Assembly: GCA_028583405.1 (NCBI GenBank)
Contig: JAPTMU010000037.1
Span: forward strand, 791,843 to 855,842
Direction of reading: 5' to 3'
DNA from: Pogonophryne albipinna
Lineage: Eukaryota > Chordata > Actinopteri > Perciformes > Artedidraconidae
Length of the DNA stretch: 64,000 nucleotides
The notes below the pieces were generated by a model. The model was given only the letters and a program-made list of their open reading frames with translations, had not been told where the DNA came from and searched no databases. Position numbers and translations under genes: made by a program. Numbering within the stretch: the first letter of the stretch is position 1; every line of letters begins with the position of its first letter. Shown here in pieces: positions 36,640 through 48,080 of the stretch.

Positions 36640-37364
36640 AATCACCCTTTGAGCATAGTTTTTGAGAACAGAAGAGAAACATTTTTTTTATTGTAATCTA
36701 AATAATGAAATAAACCAAAAAAGATTTGATGCATTAAAGTATATTGTTGGTTCAGATTAAGATAAAATATAAAATGGTTGAAGAACTTGGTCTTTTAAAA
36801 ACTGAAAATGATAACCTAAATCAAGAAATATGATATACATAAACAATCAGAAACTATATTACCCAACGCAATCTAGTACAAGCCATTCAAACTGGTCAAC
36901 AAAGAAAGCATTTCATAGTATTTCTAGAGATTACATGAAGGCTTTCCTGATGCCTTTCTAAAAAACCTGTAAATGTCTGAATTGAATCGAGTGTGTGCAT
37001 GAATGCAAATGTTTTTAAGTAAAGGGCTTTCTTGTATTTATATATGTGATTGATGGAGTAAGCTAATGATTCCATGTGGAGAGAAGGGCTTGAGACGTAA
37101 TAAATAGGCTAGGGAAAAGGTACACATTAGATCATACATACCCTTAGACATTTCCAAAACCTAATGTAAATATTGAAATAACAGAAAAGAGGTGAGAGTG
37201 GACAACAATGCTAACAATATTTTAGACATTTGTTTTTGGATGTCTGAAGTATAATCACTAATAGAGCATGGCATGATGACAACCTGGCAGGACATCTGGA
37301 ATAACTGAGTGTCACCATTAATGTAAACAATTATTTTCCAAGGCACACGTTTATATTATCATTA
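36640..37364. other. AT-rich spacer
   Basis: No gene or repeat recognised. Confidence 0.5.
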
Positions 37365-37911
37365 TAGTTATAAAAATCAGAGAATAAATGAAAAACAGGT
37401 ATGAAATACTATATGGCAGTAAAACAAGAATACAGTTTGAAAGGGGAGTGATTTGTAAAATATCCATAAAGAAAAAGAACATCTGTTTTCAGTTCTGTTT
37501 CAAATGGGTGCTGAGAGATGTATCCATAGATCTCTTCATGTTGCTCTCAAAGTGCAGCAGATTGATGCTTTTAACTTCAATATTTAAAAAACAAATCTTC
37601 CCGGGGAGCATGTCCCCGGACCCCCCTAGAGGAGGTGAGGACCCCCCTAGAGGAGGTGAGGACCACACACCACAAAAAGACCACTTTACCCCTGCTTACA
37701 CCTATATGCAGTGAGCTGATGATCGAGCCTTCATTGTAACAGTGTACTGTGTAACGGTACACTGTGTATTTGCGTGGGGAGTGTTGCAGTAGAAAGTTCC
37801 TCTGTAGCGACCGGTACATTAATGGGAAACCCCAAATGTTTGAGCACCCTCTATGAAACGTCAAGCTACCCCACAGCACCCCCAAAATAAGCCTCTGGCG
37901 CCGCCACTGAG
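37365..37911 (-). mobile_element. hAT-type non-autonomous element fragment
   Basis: 37365-37690 matches 61195-61510, including the distinctive GGACCCCCCTAGAGGAGGT motif, which is tandemly duplicated here. The right end GGCGCCGCCACTG is typical of a hAT terminus (CAGTGGCGG type). No left terminus or target duplication was found, so this copy is truncated. Confidence 0.55.
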
Positions 37912-38089
37912 CCTGCAAACCCGTTGTGAAGAAATGTGCAGTGCAGAACAGGCTCATTGCAGCCACCTGTGATCAGACACACTTTTCTGCCAAATATCAG
38001 CATTTTCTTTTTCATTTTTTTGCACAGATTGCAAAGTATTATAACTTATTGTTCTAGCAAAGAGATGTTTTTGAAAGGAATGCTCAGGT

Positions 38090-38303
38090 TGTAGTGCCGA
38101 GAGACGGGAGTCGGAGGCGGTGCATCGAAGGTACAAAGCTAGCTTTATTGAGCAGCAGAAACGCACATGTTGTCGGGTCGAAGCCCGGGAAGACAAGAGG
38201 AAGAAGAAAGGAGGGCACACAGTACGTACAGTCAACAAACATGTCCGTGCGGAACAATACCCCCAACCTATAGCTCCATGAGTGAATTATGCCAACCACT
38301 ACA
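38090..38303 (-). repeat. Putative short solo LTR
   Basis: A 214-bp segment bounded by TGTAGTG and CACTACA inverted ends, with an AATAAA signal on the minus strand near 38147. The flanking bases (AGGT and ACGT) are only an imperfect target duplication. Family unknown. Confidence 0.42.
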
Positions 38304-38315
38304 ACGTTCATATTG

Positions 38316-38630
38316 ATGTATTTTAATAAATGTTATACTTTTCAAGAGCATAGAGAGCATAGACCTGACCATAGCAAGAGACAAGACGAACTGACACTGA
38401 ACACTGGGAGACAGGAGCATTTAAACACAGGATAACAAGACACAGGTGGGGACAATCAGGGGCGGGGCTGACGCTGATGAGCACAGGAGACACACAAGTG
38501 AAACAGGTGAACACAATCAGACAATCAGACACACCAGGAAACTAAGGACAGGGAGGACAGAACAGCAAAACACCCATTACCAGACACACCAAACTAAAAC
38601 CGTGACATGACATAAGAATCGTGACAGTAA
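38316..38630 (-). repeat. Dispersed repeat, possibly a Gypsy-type LTR
   Basis: On the minus strand it starts near TGTCACGGTTTTAG and includes CACCTGTGTCTTGTTATCC, a composition I associate with LTRs of fish Gypsy elements. Ends are not clearly defined. Confidence 0.35.
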
Positions 38631-38684
38631 TAAGTTACAACATCAAATAAACAGTGAATGTAGTTCCAGTAATCCAAAATTCGG

Positions 38685-39132
38685 TGTGTGGAAGAGCAGT
38701 CTTTATCTTCCCCTTTCATGCGACGCCGTCACTGGAATCCCTCCTTCATAGCTCGGCTTCTCCAGAGCAGAGTTTTTTGACAAATGTAGTTCCAGTAATC
38801 CAAAATTCGGCTCACAGATAGCAAATAAGCTTGACTCGGACAAAATACGTCTCAGGATAGTTTGTTTTCTTTACTTACACAAAGGTATCAAATACAAACA
38901 CATATTCTCTCAGGTCAAAAAACTATGTTGCTCGGTGCTTCTTTCTTCTTCTCACACCCCAATCACCGGCAGCTGCCGTCGGCTATAAAGTCTCATAATC
39001 ACGAACAGCTGCGGTCGTCTATGCCCTTAATTTCACACGGCTGGTTCCAATAAATGATATCATAGCACTAACAACAAAGGATAATAATATTCAAAAATAT
39101 CAGACTATACATTTTAACATATGGCTCCTACA
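38685..39132 (-). repeat. BEL/Pao 3' LTR
   Basis: Begins TGTGTGGAAG and ends CTCCTACA on the plus strand. Near-identical to 44178-44625. A purine tract (AGGGGCCGGAAA on the minus strand) precedes it, as expected for the polypurine tract. Confidence 0.92.
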
Positions 39133-39294
39133 TTTCCGGCCCCTAATTGGCTAGGCGGGGAGCATACCAATTACTAAAATTAAACTTAAATAGGACCATA
39201 TAATCTAAACATAATCAAGCAACTTTACGAACTTATATTCTTTTTTTTCTTTTACTGGAGGTCTATTTGTTTCCTTGTGGGGGGGGGGGGGGCA

Positions 39295-39972
39295 TCACAC
39301 TGCCTCGAGAAGCAGACAGAGCTTCGGGATCGGTCTCACTAAGACACTGGTCTTGGTCTTCACGCTGACGCTGCGTACGGCGCCTTTGGCGTCTGACATA
39401 GTCTTAAGGACTCTTCCCATCACCCACGAATTACGAGGGGCTGAGTCATCCACAATTAAGATGATGTCTCCTGGCTGGAAGTTTCTCCTTGGTGTGCTTG
39501 ACAGATCTGGTCTTTCTGGCCACTCACTTTCATTTCTCCACAGGAAACGTGGGCCTTGTATCCAGTTCTCACTTTGGATAAAACGCTCAACTTTCAGACC
39601 TCTTGAAGCTTGATCTGCAGGGTTCACAGAGGTGTTCACATATCTCCATTGGCTTGGTGTAGTAGCCTCACGAATGATTGAGATCCTGTTTGCGACAAAA
39701 GTTTTGAAGCGAGATGTTTCGTTCTCAATATATTTCGGTACAGTAGTACTGTCTGTCCAAAAGATAGATTGCTCCAGCTTAACCTGAAGCTCTCTTCTTA
39801 GCATCTTGTCGACCTTGACGGCGACGACTGCTGCTGTCAACTCCATTCTCGGAATGGTGATGTGTTTCAGTGGAGCGACTCTGGACTTTCCAATCAGCAA
39901 GGAAACCTTTCTTTTGCCTTGGTTGTTTGTCTGCACGATAGGTAGCTGTTCCATATGCATCCATGCTGGCAT
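39295..39972 (-). pseudogene. BEL/Pao pol: RNase H end fused to integrase C-terminus
   Basis: The frame begins in the RNase H/connection region (ITIPRMELTAAVVAVKVDK, FWTDSTTVPKYI, SVNPADQASRGL) and reaches the SENWIQGPRFLW motif of BEL/Pao elements. It then passes at about 39490 straight to the integrase C-terminal FQPGDIILIVDDSAPRNSW segment and ends PIPKLCLLLEAV. The H2C2 zinc site and the D,D-35-E core expected between them, about 300 residues, are absent. It overlaps the upstream pol frame out of phase, so a frameshift lies around 39900. Confidence 0.88.
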
Positions 39973-42826
39973 CGGAAAAGTGGTGGCGCTGTGCCATCTT
40001 CATGGGTTCAACCTCTGCCGGTTTGACGCATCTCTGCACATAAAACTTTGACAGCTGCTCAAGGTCGGCCAACCACTTCATCCATTTCTGGGCCTGCCCA
40101 CTGTCTATCTTCTCATCCCAACCTTTCTTTTCCCTGCAAAGGTCTCTCAGAAGGAGCTTCGCTGGCAGTACCAATGGGGCCAGGAACCCGAGGGGGTCGT
40201 AGATGGAGCTAACGATGGACCGGATTCCTCGTCTTGTAGCTGGTTTGTCCTGTGGTTGCACTTTGAACCTGAAAGTGTCTGATTCGGTGCACCACTGAGT
40301 ACCAAGGGCTCTTTCCATAGGAAGCTGCTTATGGTTCAGGTCAAGATCTTTGACTTCCGTTGTTCTGTCTTCTTTAGGGATGGACGACAAGATGGCCCTA
40401 CTGTTGCTTACCCACTTTGTAAGCCTGAAACCTCCACTGGCACACAAATGTCTGAGGTCCCTGGCCAAAGCAACAGCATGATCTTCTGAATCCACCGACT
40501 TTAAACAGTCATCCACATAAAAGTTTCTGAGAACCGTTTCCACCACCTCGGGTGTTGTTTTGCTTCCTCCATCCTGTGCTGTTCTTCTTAGTGCATATGA
40601 GGCACAGCTGGGAGACGAGGTAGCGCCAAACAGATGCACTGTCATTCGGTAGTCTTCCATCGGTTTGTTCAGATCACCATCCTGCCACCATAGGAAACGC
40701 AGAAGATCAGCATCTTGGTCAGGGACTTTGACCTGGTAGAACATCGCCTCAATGTCGGCCATCAAAGCAATAGGCTCTTCTCTGAACCTCAAAAGGACAC
40801 CAACAAGGGAGTTTGTGAGGTCAGGTCCTTGTAGCAGCTGATCGTTAAGTGAGGTTCTTTGATATGTGGAGGTGCAGTCGAACACTACTCTTATCTTGTT
40901 TTTCTTTGGGTGGTAGAGACCGTGATGAGGTATGTACCACACGCGTCCATCTTCTCGGCTTAACTGTTCTATGGGGATTTTGACAGCGTAGCCTTTTGCA
41001 ATTATACCCGTCATGAAGTCCTTGTAATCTTTGTACAGGTCCGGGTTTTTTCTGAGCTTTCTTTGGAGACTTGCGGCACGCTGCTCTGCCATGCAGCGGT
41101 TGTTTGGCATTTTGGCTGTCTCGTTTCGCAGTGGTAAGCCAATGCAGTAGTGCCCATCTCTCAACTCTGCGGGTTTTACCACTGACCGCATAAACTGATG
41201 ATCCTCCTGGGACATCTCTTCTTTGTCTTCACAGCTGAGTTCTGAGAAGTCTGTGTTATATTGCTTGATCAACAGTTCCTCTATGTTAGCTATGGAGATG
41301 TGGTTGGCTGTAATGTGGCTCACAACTCCATCCGCTGCCTTGCTGCCATCGTCTGTCTTCTTCGGCCCATTCACTACCCATCCAAGGGCTGTCTTAACTG
41401 CATAGGGCCCGTCTCCGATGCTGTTTATCACCTGCCATGGCTCCAAAGCTTTAGGGGTGTTGGTTCCTATAAGCATGGTGACTTCTCCTATTATCTTCGG
41501 GATTTTCACCTCTTTCAGATATGGCCACTTCTGTAGGTCTTCCTGCAGGGGGATGTTTTCTTTCTTGACCGGTATATCTTTACATGTAAAAACCTTAGGG
41601 AGTTCAATGTACTTCCTTTCTTCAAGTCCACACACTTCCAGGTCCGACAAGATACAACTTTGTGCTGGCTTCTCCTGACCCATAGTTCTGAGTAGGATCG
41701 TAATTTTCTTGCCTCGAACGTTCAGCTGTGTCTTCAGTGATTCAGTGCAGAAAGTCGCCGTACTTCCTGGATCCATGAAGGCATACGTCTCCACAACCTT
41801 CTCACTTTTATTGGACTTGACTTTTACCGGTACTATAGCAAGTACACATTCTCCGGCCCCAGTGTATCCACATGTTTCCTGCGTCAGTGACACGAGACCA
41901 TTTGAGATGTTCTCATCTGGCTTTCTAAATGTAGCACTGTCCTTCTCAACATGCAGAATTCCTGGGTGTCTTAGGGAGCAGACTTGACAGGTCATCCTTT
42001 TATTGCAGTTTCTGCTAAGGTGTCCCTGTATAAGACATCCGAAACAGAGGCCTTTCGCTTTCAGAAACTCAATCCTGTCTTTTGGTTGTTGCTCTTTGAT
42101 GCTTCTGCAGGAATCAAGTGTGTGGTCTCTATGGCAGAACAAACAGGGTTTTTGAAAGGCATTGACAGGATTTGTAGCTGGGGAGCTGTACTTTAAGTTT
42201 GAGGGTGGCGTTTTCTCTTCACTCATTGGAGCGACAGCCGTGGCAAAACTGCTTCCCCTTTGCCAGCCTGACTTCCAAGCTTTAGAGTCCGTGGCCGTAG
42301 CTTTTACTTTTCCCTCCGTAGTTGTCCTAGTATCATGCATGCTTCCAAAAAGGGGGTCGTTAGCCATTTGTGATTGTCTGTATATATATGTCACTAGGTC
42401 TGTAAACCTTGCTCTTCGTCCCTTTTTCTCTTGAACCTCAAAAGCAGCACTCCTCCATCTTTCTTTCACCTTGTATGGGAGCTTTGAGGCGACGACTCTC
42501 ATGTTAGTTGGATTGTTCATTTCGTCCATGTACTCTATGTCCTCCATGGCATTACGGCACGTAATCAGGAAAAGGGCATAGGCATTCAGAGCTTTTCCGT
42601 CTTCAGATTTGATCTGTGGCCACTTTAGAGCTTTATCCATATAGGCAGTAGCAATCTTAAGTTCATCACCATAATGTTTCTGGAGTAGAGCCCTGGCTTC
42701 TTTGTAGCCTCTCTGTGGTGCCAGTGTGCTCACAACTGCGGACGAGCTCTTGAGGTTCCCCTCCGGTGAACTGTTCCAAGTAGTACAATTTGTCGCTGCT
42801 GCTCTCTGCCTTGCTGTCGATGACAT
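39779..42826 (-). pseudogene. BEL/Pao gag C-terminus, protease and reverse transcriptase
   Basis: A 1015-codon frame. In order: the end of gag (ALLQKHYGDELKIA onward), Cys/His knuckles (CLFCHRDHTLDSC at about residue 226, then CFGC...C and CQVCSLRHPG), an aspartic protease (FMDPGSTATFC, about residue 350), the RT (IRVVFDCTSTY, ALMADIEAMFYQV, HLFGATSSPSCASYAL) with the catalytic YVDD at 40508-40519, and the start of RNase H (HHFSDASMDAYGTATY). The protein then leaves frame near 39900. The first 40 codons are also out of frame relative to gag. Protease and RT motifs look intact. Confidence 0.92.
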
Positions 42827-43283
42827 GGTTGAAGGCTCTTATAAAGGACTTGTAGGTGAGCGGGTCTCCCTTGAACACAGGCAAGTCTCGTTTAGGAAGA
42901 TAAGACAGGTTATGCTGCCTTACCAGCATCTCTGTAATCTGACTTTGACGCTGCATCACATCGTAGCTGTCCCTCTCCTCTCCTCTACGGTGACCTTCTC
43001 TGGGGCCCGGTCCGTGTGCTGCATCAGAGGCTCCATCCTGCGTGTCCATCCACCTGCTTGACTCTGTTGGGCGTGGCATGACAGTTCCTTTTAGCAGGTG
43101 TGCTGAGGCAAGTTTCTCACCATATTTAGCTGGTTTTGGAGCAGTTCTGGATCCGGTGCCAGATGTCTCTGACTTGCCATGACGTTGGCTGCGTTTGAGG
43201 TAGCTGCTCATACCATCCTGCTGGTCTTCATACCCGTCAAGCACCTTTAACTTGGCATCACATTCAGCTACAGCTGCTTCCAT
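42666..43283 (-). pseudogene. BEL/Pao gag, middle part
   Basis: Frame of 205 codons with LPKRDLPVFKGDPLTYKSFI and FNHVIDSKAESSSDKLYYL, the conserved BEL/Pao gag core. It follows the upstream coiled-coil part after a one-base frame change near 43300. It goes out of phase with the next piece near 42730, where LVRSCEH should continue into the QRGYKEARALLQKHYG segment. Confidence 0.85.
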
Positions 43284-43285
43284 CT

Positions 43286-43894
43286 CTAATTGTTCTCTTT
43301 GAGCTTTGCTTGCTGCTTTATTAGAGAGGCTTCTTCTATCTCAAGAGCCTGCTTCTTCTTTAAGGATGCTGCTCGAGCTAGCAGCACTGCCTTTTCAGCC
43401 TCCGCCCTCCTGCGAGCAGAAGAAACAGTAGAGGAAGCCACTGTATGGTTACTGGCTCTGGAGGCGCTGTCTTCAGGCCTGATATCATCTTCTTCAGACG
43501 AGCAGGCTTCCTCTTCATGGTCCTCTTTTGTGCCTTTGCGTACTCCTTTAATCCATTTTTCAGTTATGCGTACAAACTGTTCAATGTTTGCTGACTTGGG
43601 ATTAAACCAGTGTTGCTGGTCTTCAGACGCCTCCTCTTCAGGTAGGAGAGTTACAAACTCCTTGTTAATGTCATTAAACTCGCCATATAATTTAGCAAAG
43701 TCATTCAGGATTTCTTCTTCCACTTTATCCACATTGCTATCATTTTCTTTAAGACGTTTCAGCTCATTAACCTTCTTGGTGAGCTGGCCCAGTTTCGCTC
43801 TCCTTAATCCATTTAGCCTATGGAGCCTCTCCTCTTTGGCCTTTTCCGTGGGCTTTAGCTCCCTCTTGTGGCTCATTTCGGTTAGTTCTTCCAT
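43286..43894 (-). pseudogene. BEL/Pao gag, N-terminal coiled-coil part
   Basis: Starts MEELTEMSHKRELKPTEK, 202 residues, rich in Lys and Glu with heptad-like stretches (LTKKVNELKRLKEN, RAASLKKKQALEIEEASL). It is followed by the middle gag part in another frame. The start lies about 280 bp inside the 5' LTR, consistent with a leader. Confidence 0.82.
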
Positions 43895-44177
43895 GGCTCT
43901 ACAGTGCTTAAACTCAACTAAAGGTGTCCAACAATAAACGCTTCGTTTTTATAGAAAATGTCTTTGTTGCGCTGTCTTTCTTAAAGAACAACTTATTTAA
44001 ATGTCTTTTACAAACGAAAAGCAAAAGGTAATCAGCTGGTAGTTGGAATCAGCTGATCCATTCAGACTCCCTCTTCTGTCGTAGTGATCTCCCATCCGTC
44101 TTCAAACATTAACATAACAACAGCCCACTTCACCGTCTTTTGTTCCTCGGATGTCCCACTTAATGCGCCGATCTCCG

Positions 44178-44625
44178 TGTGTGGAAGAGCAGTCTTTATC
44201 TTCCCCTTTCATGCGACGCCGTCACTGGAATCCCTCCTTCATAGCTCGGCTTCTCCAGAGCAGAGTTTTTTGACAAATGTAGTTCCAGTAATCCAAAATT
44301 CGGCTCACAGATAGCAAATAAGCTTGACTCGGACAAAATACGTCTCAGGATAGTTTGTTTTCTTTACTTACACAAAGGTATCAAATACAAACACATATTC
44401 TCTCAGGTCAAAAAACTATGTTGCTCGGTGCTTCTTTCTTCTTCTCACACCCCAATCACCGGCAGCTGCCGTCGGCTATAAAGTCTCATAATCACGAACA
44501 GCTGCGGTCGTCTATGCCCTTAATTTCACACGGCTGGTTCCAATAAATGATATAATAGCACTAACAACAAAGGATAATAATATTCAAAAATATCAGACTA
44601 TACATTTTAACATATGGCTCCTACA
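44178..44625 (-). repeat. BEL/Pao 5' LTR
   Basis: Near-identical copy of 38685-39132. Its outer end CTCCTACA is followed by the target duplication GTGAA. Confidence 0.92.
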
Positions 44626-44742
44626 GTGAATATAAGTATATCTACAGTGGAAAATACAAGTGACGTGTGGTGAGGTTCATGGCTGGTGAGGCACTGACTC
44701 TTTCAGAGTCAGATTTACAAATATTATATATTTTGACCTTAA

Positions 44743-45098
44743 AGGTGGCGGGGTAGGTAATTTTGGAGAAACCAGCTCGAGTGCGCTAGAATTTGAAAAT
44801 ACACAGCCCCTCCTCCAAGACACACGAACGCGCACATGACCAATGAGGACACGAGATAAGTTTGTGCACAGATGGAAGGCTGACAGGCACCACTCATTTA
44901 CCACTCATTTTAGCCGGGCCGGCTAAAATGAGTGGTCGTGCTTTTTACAGTACTACGGCTTCCACAGATGAAATGTGTTTATGTATTTTTTGTCAAAGCA
45001 CTTCAGATATTCATTGCTATCGGGATGTTAAGAGCATTCCATGGAATATAACAAAAAGTGTATATCGTGCCGGTTTCTCAAACTTACCTACCCCACCT
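44743..45098. mobile_element. 356-bp TTAA-target inverted-repeat element (piggyBac/Kolobok type)
   Basis: TTAA at 44739-44742 and 45099-45102. The inverted ends, about 35 bp, are AGGTGG(C)GGGGTAGGTAA and its complement TTACCTACCCCACCT. Internally, 44901-44915 and 44921-44935 form a perfect 15-bp stem. No coding capacity. Confidence 0.78.
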
Positions 45099-45367
45099 TT
45101 AATCGAAATATTCTGTTATTTTCAAAAGCTTTTTTAGTCTGATGCTTCGATTCATTTTAAACAGACCGTTCAACAAAAGGATAGCCTACCCAAAATCTAA
45201 ATATTGGATTGTTCTCTCTTAGTAAGATCCAATTTTCATTACAAATGTGTAGTCCATGCTATCCTTCTAGACAACAATCTTTATTACTTTTTTGTAAAAG
45301 TCCTCCTTATCTTCCTCTAGTTTCAAAAGCCTAGCTTGTTGTTTTCGTCTACCGTCTCTGCGTAGAA

Positions 45368-46776
45368 CAGGGGTGCCCAACCTTTTTTGAACCGAGAGCT
45401 ACTTTAAAGTTGCCAGTCTGCCGAGATCTACCAGTGCAAATAGAGAGGCCATTACTGACAGCCTACTACCAGGTAAATACACACTTCTACTTGTATAAAA
45501 CTGACCTTTGTACGATTAATACTCCATAAAATACTGCAGATCCTTTATTTTACCTCTTTCTAATCTACACACATACAAGTATTTAACTGAAGTTACACAA
45601 CAGTGTTGTTGATACAGAGTGTATTCACACGTCACTACAGTGGGTCATGTTTTCAAGAAGCATTTAACAGTGCTGCCACATATGACACAGGAAGAAAAGA
45701 AAAGACTCTGAACCCTTTCTTTGCCATTAAAATGAGGCTTACTAATAAGACGACTCAGATCTGAAGCTACTCAGGAATCTGCTGCCAAGGTGCAATAAAA
45801 AAGACACAAATAATAGAATCAAACCCTTTTTTTGTTGCATTTTAGTAGATTATAAAAGAAATGCCTTTAAAATAGGATGCAAGCAACACTAGCTTCTTGA
45901 CCTGAATTGATAATAGACTATAATCAATTTAAGTTTGCATTCTTATACCATTTTGTACAATAATTATAATGAATAAGTTCAAACAAACTAAAACTTACAG
46001 CTGATTAATAACGGTATCTAACTTGAGTTTTTATTATATCAAAAACCTGTTGAAATGCTTCTGTTATTTTTACTGTCCCCAAAAGCGCGTCACAGCCTCC
46101 AGGAATGCTTCTTTCACAACTTCGCCGTCTTTGAAAGACTTCATGTGTTTCTCTGGAACGTGACTGACACGATAAGATGCTCTGGAGCATCCTTGCTCTT
46201 GTTGTTGGGCCTGGTGAAAATGGACTGCTGTGCATTTAGCTGTCCTCTCAGGCTCCTCCCCTTTTGGAGCGTAGGGCAGAATTAGGAGGGAATTCCGTCT
46301 CCTAGCGTTTGTGCACTGTTTTGAAATGCCGCTCCTAAATTACCCTTCTTCGATAAAGACACGCTCGCATTGCAGATGAGAGACAGATGAGAGACAGATG
46401 AGAGACAGATGAGAGACAGATGGACTTTGAATTGGAATAGATACAAAAATAATCATCCTCCCACTCGGAGTGAAAATTATATATTTTGGACTTTTTTGCT
46501 TCTGCCATAATTGTGGTCTTGTGTGAGCGCACTGTCACTCCTGTTGACACGGACATGGACTGCCCACCAGCCACGCCCCCACACATGGGGTCACGCCGGC
46601 CAATCACAAAGCTTTGGTGCGTTCAAGTGCATTATTCTGGCACGGGAAGATTATGTTACAGGACATTAACGATAAAACAGAATATTGTTGTTCTATTTTT
46701 AGACACATCTCACGATCGACTGGGAATCTCCCCGCGATCGACCGGTCGATCGCGATCGACTGGTTGGGCACCCCTG
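45368..46776 (-). mobile_element. hAT element, non-autonomous, 1.4 kb
   Basis: GCGTAGAA at 45360-45367 and 46777-46784 is a perfect 8-bp target duplication. Terminal inverted repeats CAGGGGTGCCCAACC and GGTTGGGCACCCCTG. The minus strand near the right end encodes MAEAKKSKIYNFHSEWEDDY then FCIYSNSKSICL (46418-46508), like the N-terminus of hAT transposases before the BED-type finger. It is then destroyed by an 11-bp tandem repeat at about 46373-46422. Confidence 0.9.
46373..46422. repeat. 11-bp tandem repeat, about 4.5 copies
   Basis: Unit GATGAGAGACA repeated within the transposase remnant of the hAT element. Confidence 0.9.
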
Positions 46777-47429
46777 GCGTAGAATAACAGTAGCAACAAG
46801 AACCTGTGGGCTCACTTGCGCCCCCTTCAGTGCGGCAGAGGTTGTGGCTGCCTCCCCTGGTGCTTTTTTCATTGCCGTTGTATGATGAGATCAGCGAGCC
46901 TAAATATCATATATACGTGAAATAAGTTATTTAGAGACTATGGATGGCGAGGATAAATGTAATAAAGGGATCTACAAACATTACATTGGTGACATACAGT
47001 GAGATGGTGCAGGCATGCGCTTAGGGCCCGCTTTCCAGACAGTTTCTGTGGGGTGACGCATTCTGAGGTGAGGCAGAGCTCATCTGTGCCTCACCTCACC
47101 ACACAGTAACTGGCTTGAGCGCGCTCACAAAATAAGTGCCCGCGCTAAATTAGTGCCCGTGCTCCAGCAAGTTACTGTGGGCTTACGAGAGGCAGAGCTC
47201 GTCCCTGCCTCACTTCTCAATCTCATCGCTCCCCGTAGTTGTAGCGGAGCTCGGCAAATTAGCCGATGTTTACTATAAAAAGCGATTGGAATCAAACAGA
47301 AATCACATTTACAACACAGATCAGTGGACACATTTTATTATTATTATCTATTTTTTCCGTTACATTGGAGAATGACAAGTGAGGCTCTGCCTCACCTGCC
47401 TCCCCTGACCGCACGTCGCTGGAAAATAC

Positions 47430-47952
47430 AGATATTAAAATGATATAGTTGACTTGTATACCAAAGTATATAAATGACAGATGTGCAAGGTTGCTGTTGT
47501 GCAGATTGTTCGTGGTTCTGGAGAGGGAGAAGCTAAAGAGAGCTCTCTGAGGAGACGCTGGATCAGTCTGTGGGAGAAGGAGCTCCGCTGTCTGTCCAGC
47601 TGCAGCTGCAGAGGGGGGTCAGGGTAATAGTTCATGAAGTACAGACACATTTTAATAGAATAATATGTAGTTATGAAATATGTGTTTTAAAACAATGTTA
47701 TATAGGAAATAATGCACATGTAAGGGATAATGTTTTAGAGAGAATATGTAAGTCATGTCTTTATAACATCATGAAATGTATTGCACTAAAAGGAAATAGA
47801 TGAATGTAGTTTACCAGGTAACATGTTATTCATGTTTCATTCAAGTAATCTTTATATCAGTTAATTAACTTGTAAAAAATAAGGTTCTCAGGTGTTGCAA
47901 AATATAAACATGTAATATTAAAAAGGAGAGTGCTCTTTTGGTGTATGTGGGT
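47430..47952. other. Spacer, nothing recognised
   Basis: Sequence between the hAT element and the H1 stem-loop. A GC-richer patch at about 47500-47620 has no recognisable product. Confidence 0.5.
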
Positions 47953-47968
47953 GGCTCTTAAAAGAGCC
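47953..47968 (-). terminator. Histone mRNA 3' stem-loop (H1 copy 4)
   Basis: Canonical stem-loop on the minus strand followed by ACCCA; the context is the same as behind the other H1 genes. Confidence 0.95.
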
Positions 47969-48080
47969 TTTTGGAGATGAAGTAGAGGATCTGTTTACTT
48001 CCTCGATGATTTCCTGGCTGGTGCCTTCTTCGCTGCTGTGGCAGCTGGTTTAACCACCTTCTTCACAGCTTTCTTGGGGC

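Larger units (their letters stand above)
38659..44625 (-). mobile_element. BEL/Pao LTR retrotransposon, nearly complete, integrase core deleted
   Basis: Two 448-bp LTRs (38685-39132 and 44178-44625) flank minus-strand gag and pol. GTGAA occurs at 38654-38658 and at 44626-44630, a 5-bp target duplication. Between the left GTGAA and the left LTR there are 26 extra bases that repeat an LTR-internal segment. I noticed one difference between the LTRs (TATCAT versus TATAAT), so insertion is recent. The body has at least three frameshifts and lacks the integrase zinc-binding and catalytic domains, so the copy cannot move on its own. Confidence 0.92.
44658..47421. mobile_element. hAT-type element hosting two nested insertions
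   Basis: GAAAATAC occurs at 44650-44657 and 47422-47429, an 8-bp target duplication. The ends AAGTGACGTGTGGTGAGG and, reversed, CAGCGACGTGCGGTCAGG are imperfect inverted repeats. GAGGCAGAGCTC-type motifs occur in the right part. A TTAA-flanked element (44743-45098) and another hAT (45368-46776) lie inside it. No transposase gene of its own was found. It lies 32 bp from the BEL/Pao element. Confidence 0.75.

Noticed and set aside
39275..42434. Plus-strand frames opposite BEL/Pao pol
   Set aside because: Shadows of the pol reading frame.
46718..46765. GATCGA-rich stretch as a regulatory site
   Set aside because: It is part of the terminal region of the hAT element at 45368-46776.
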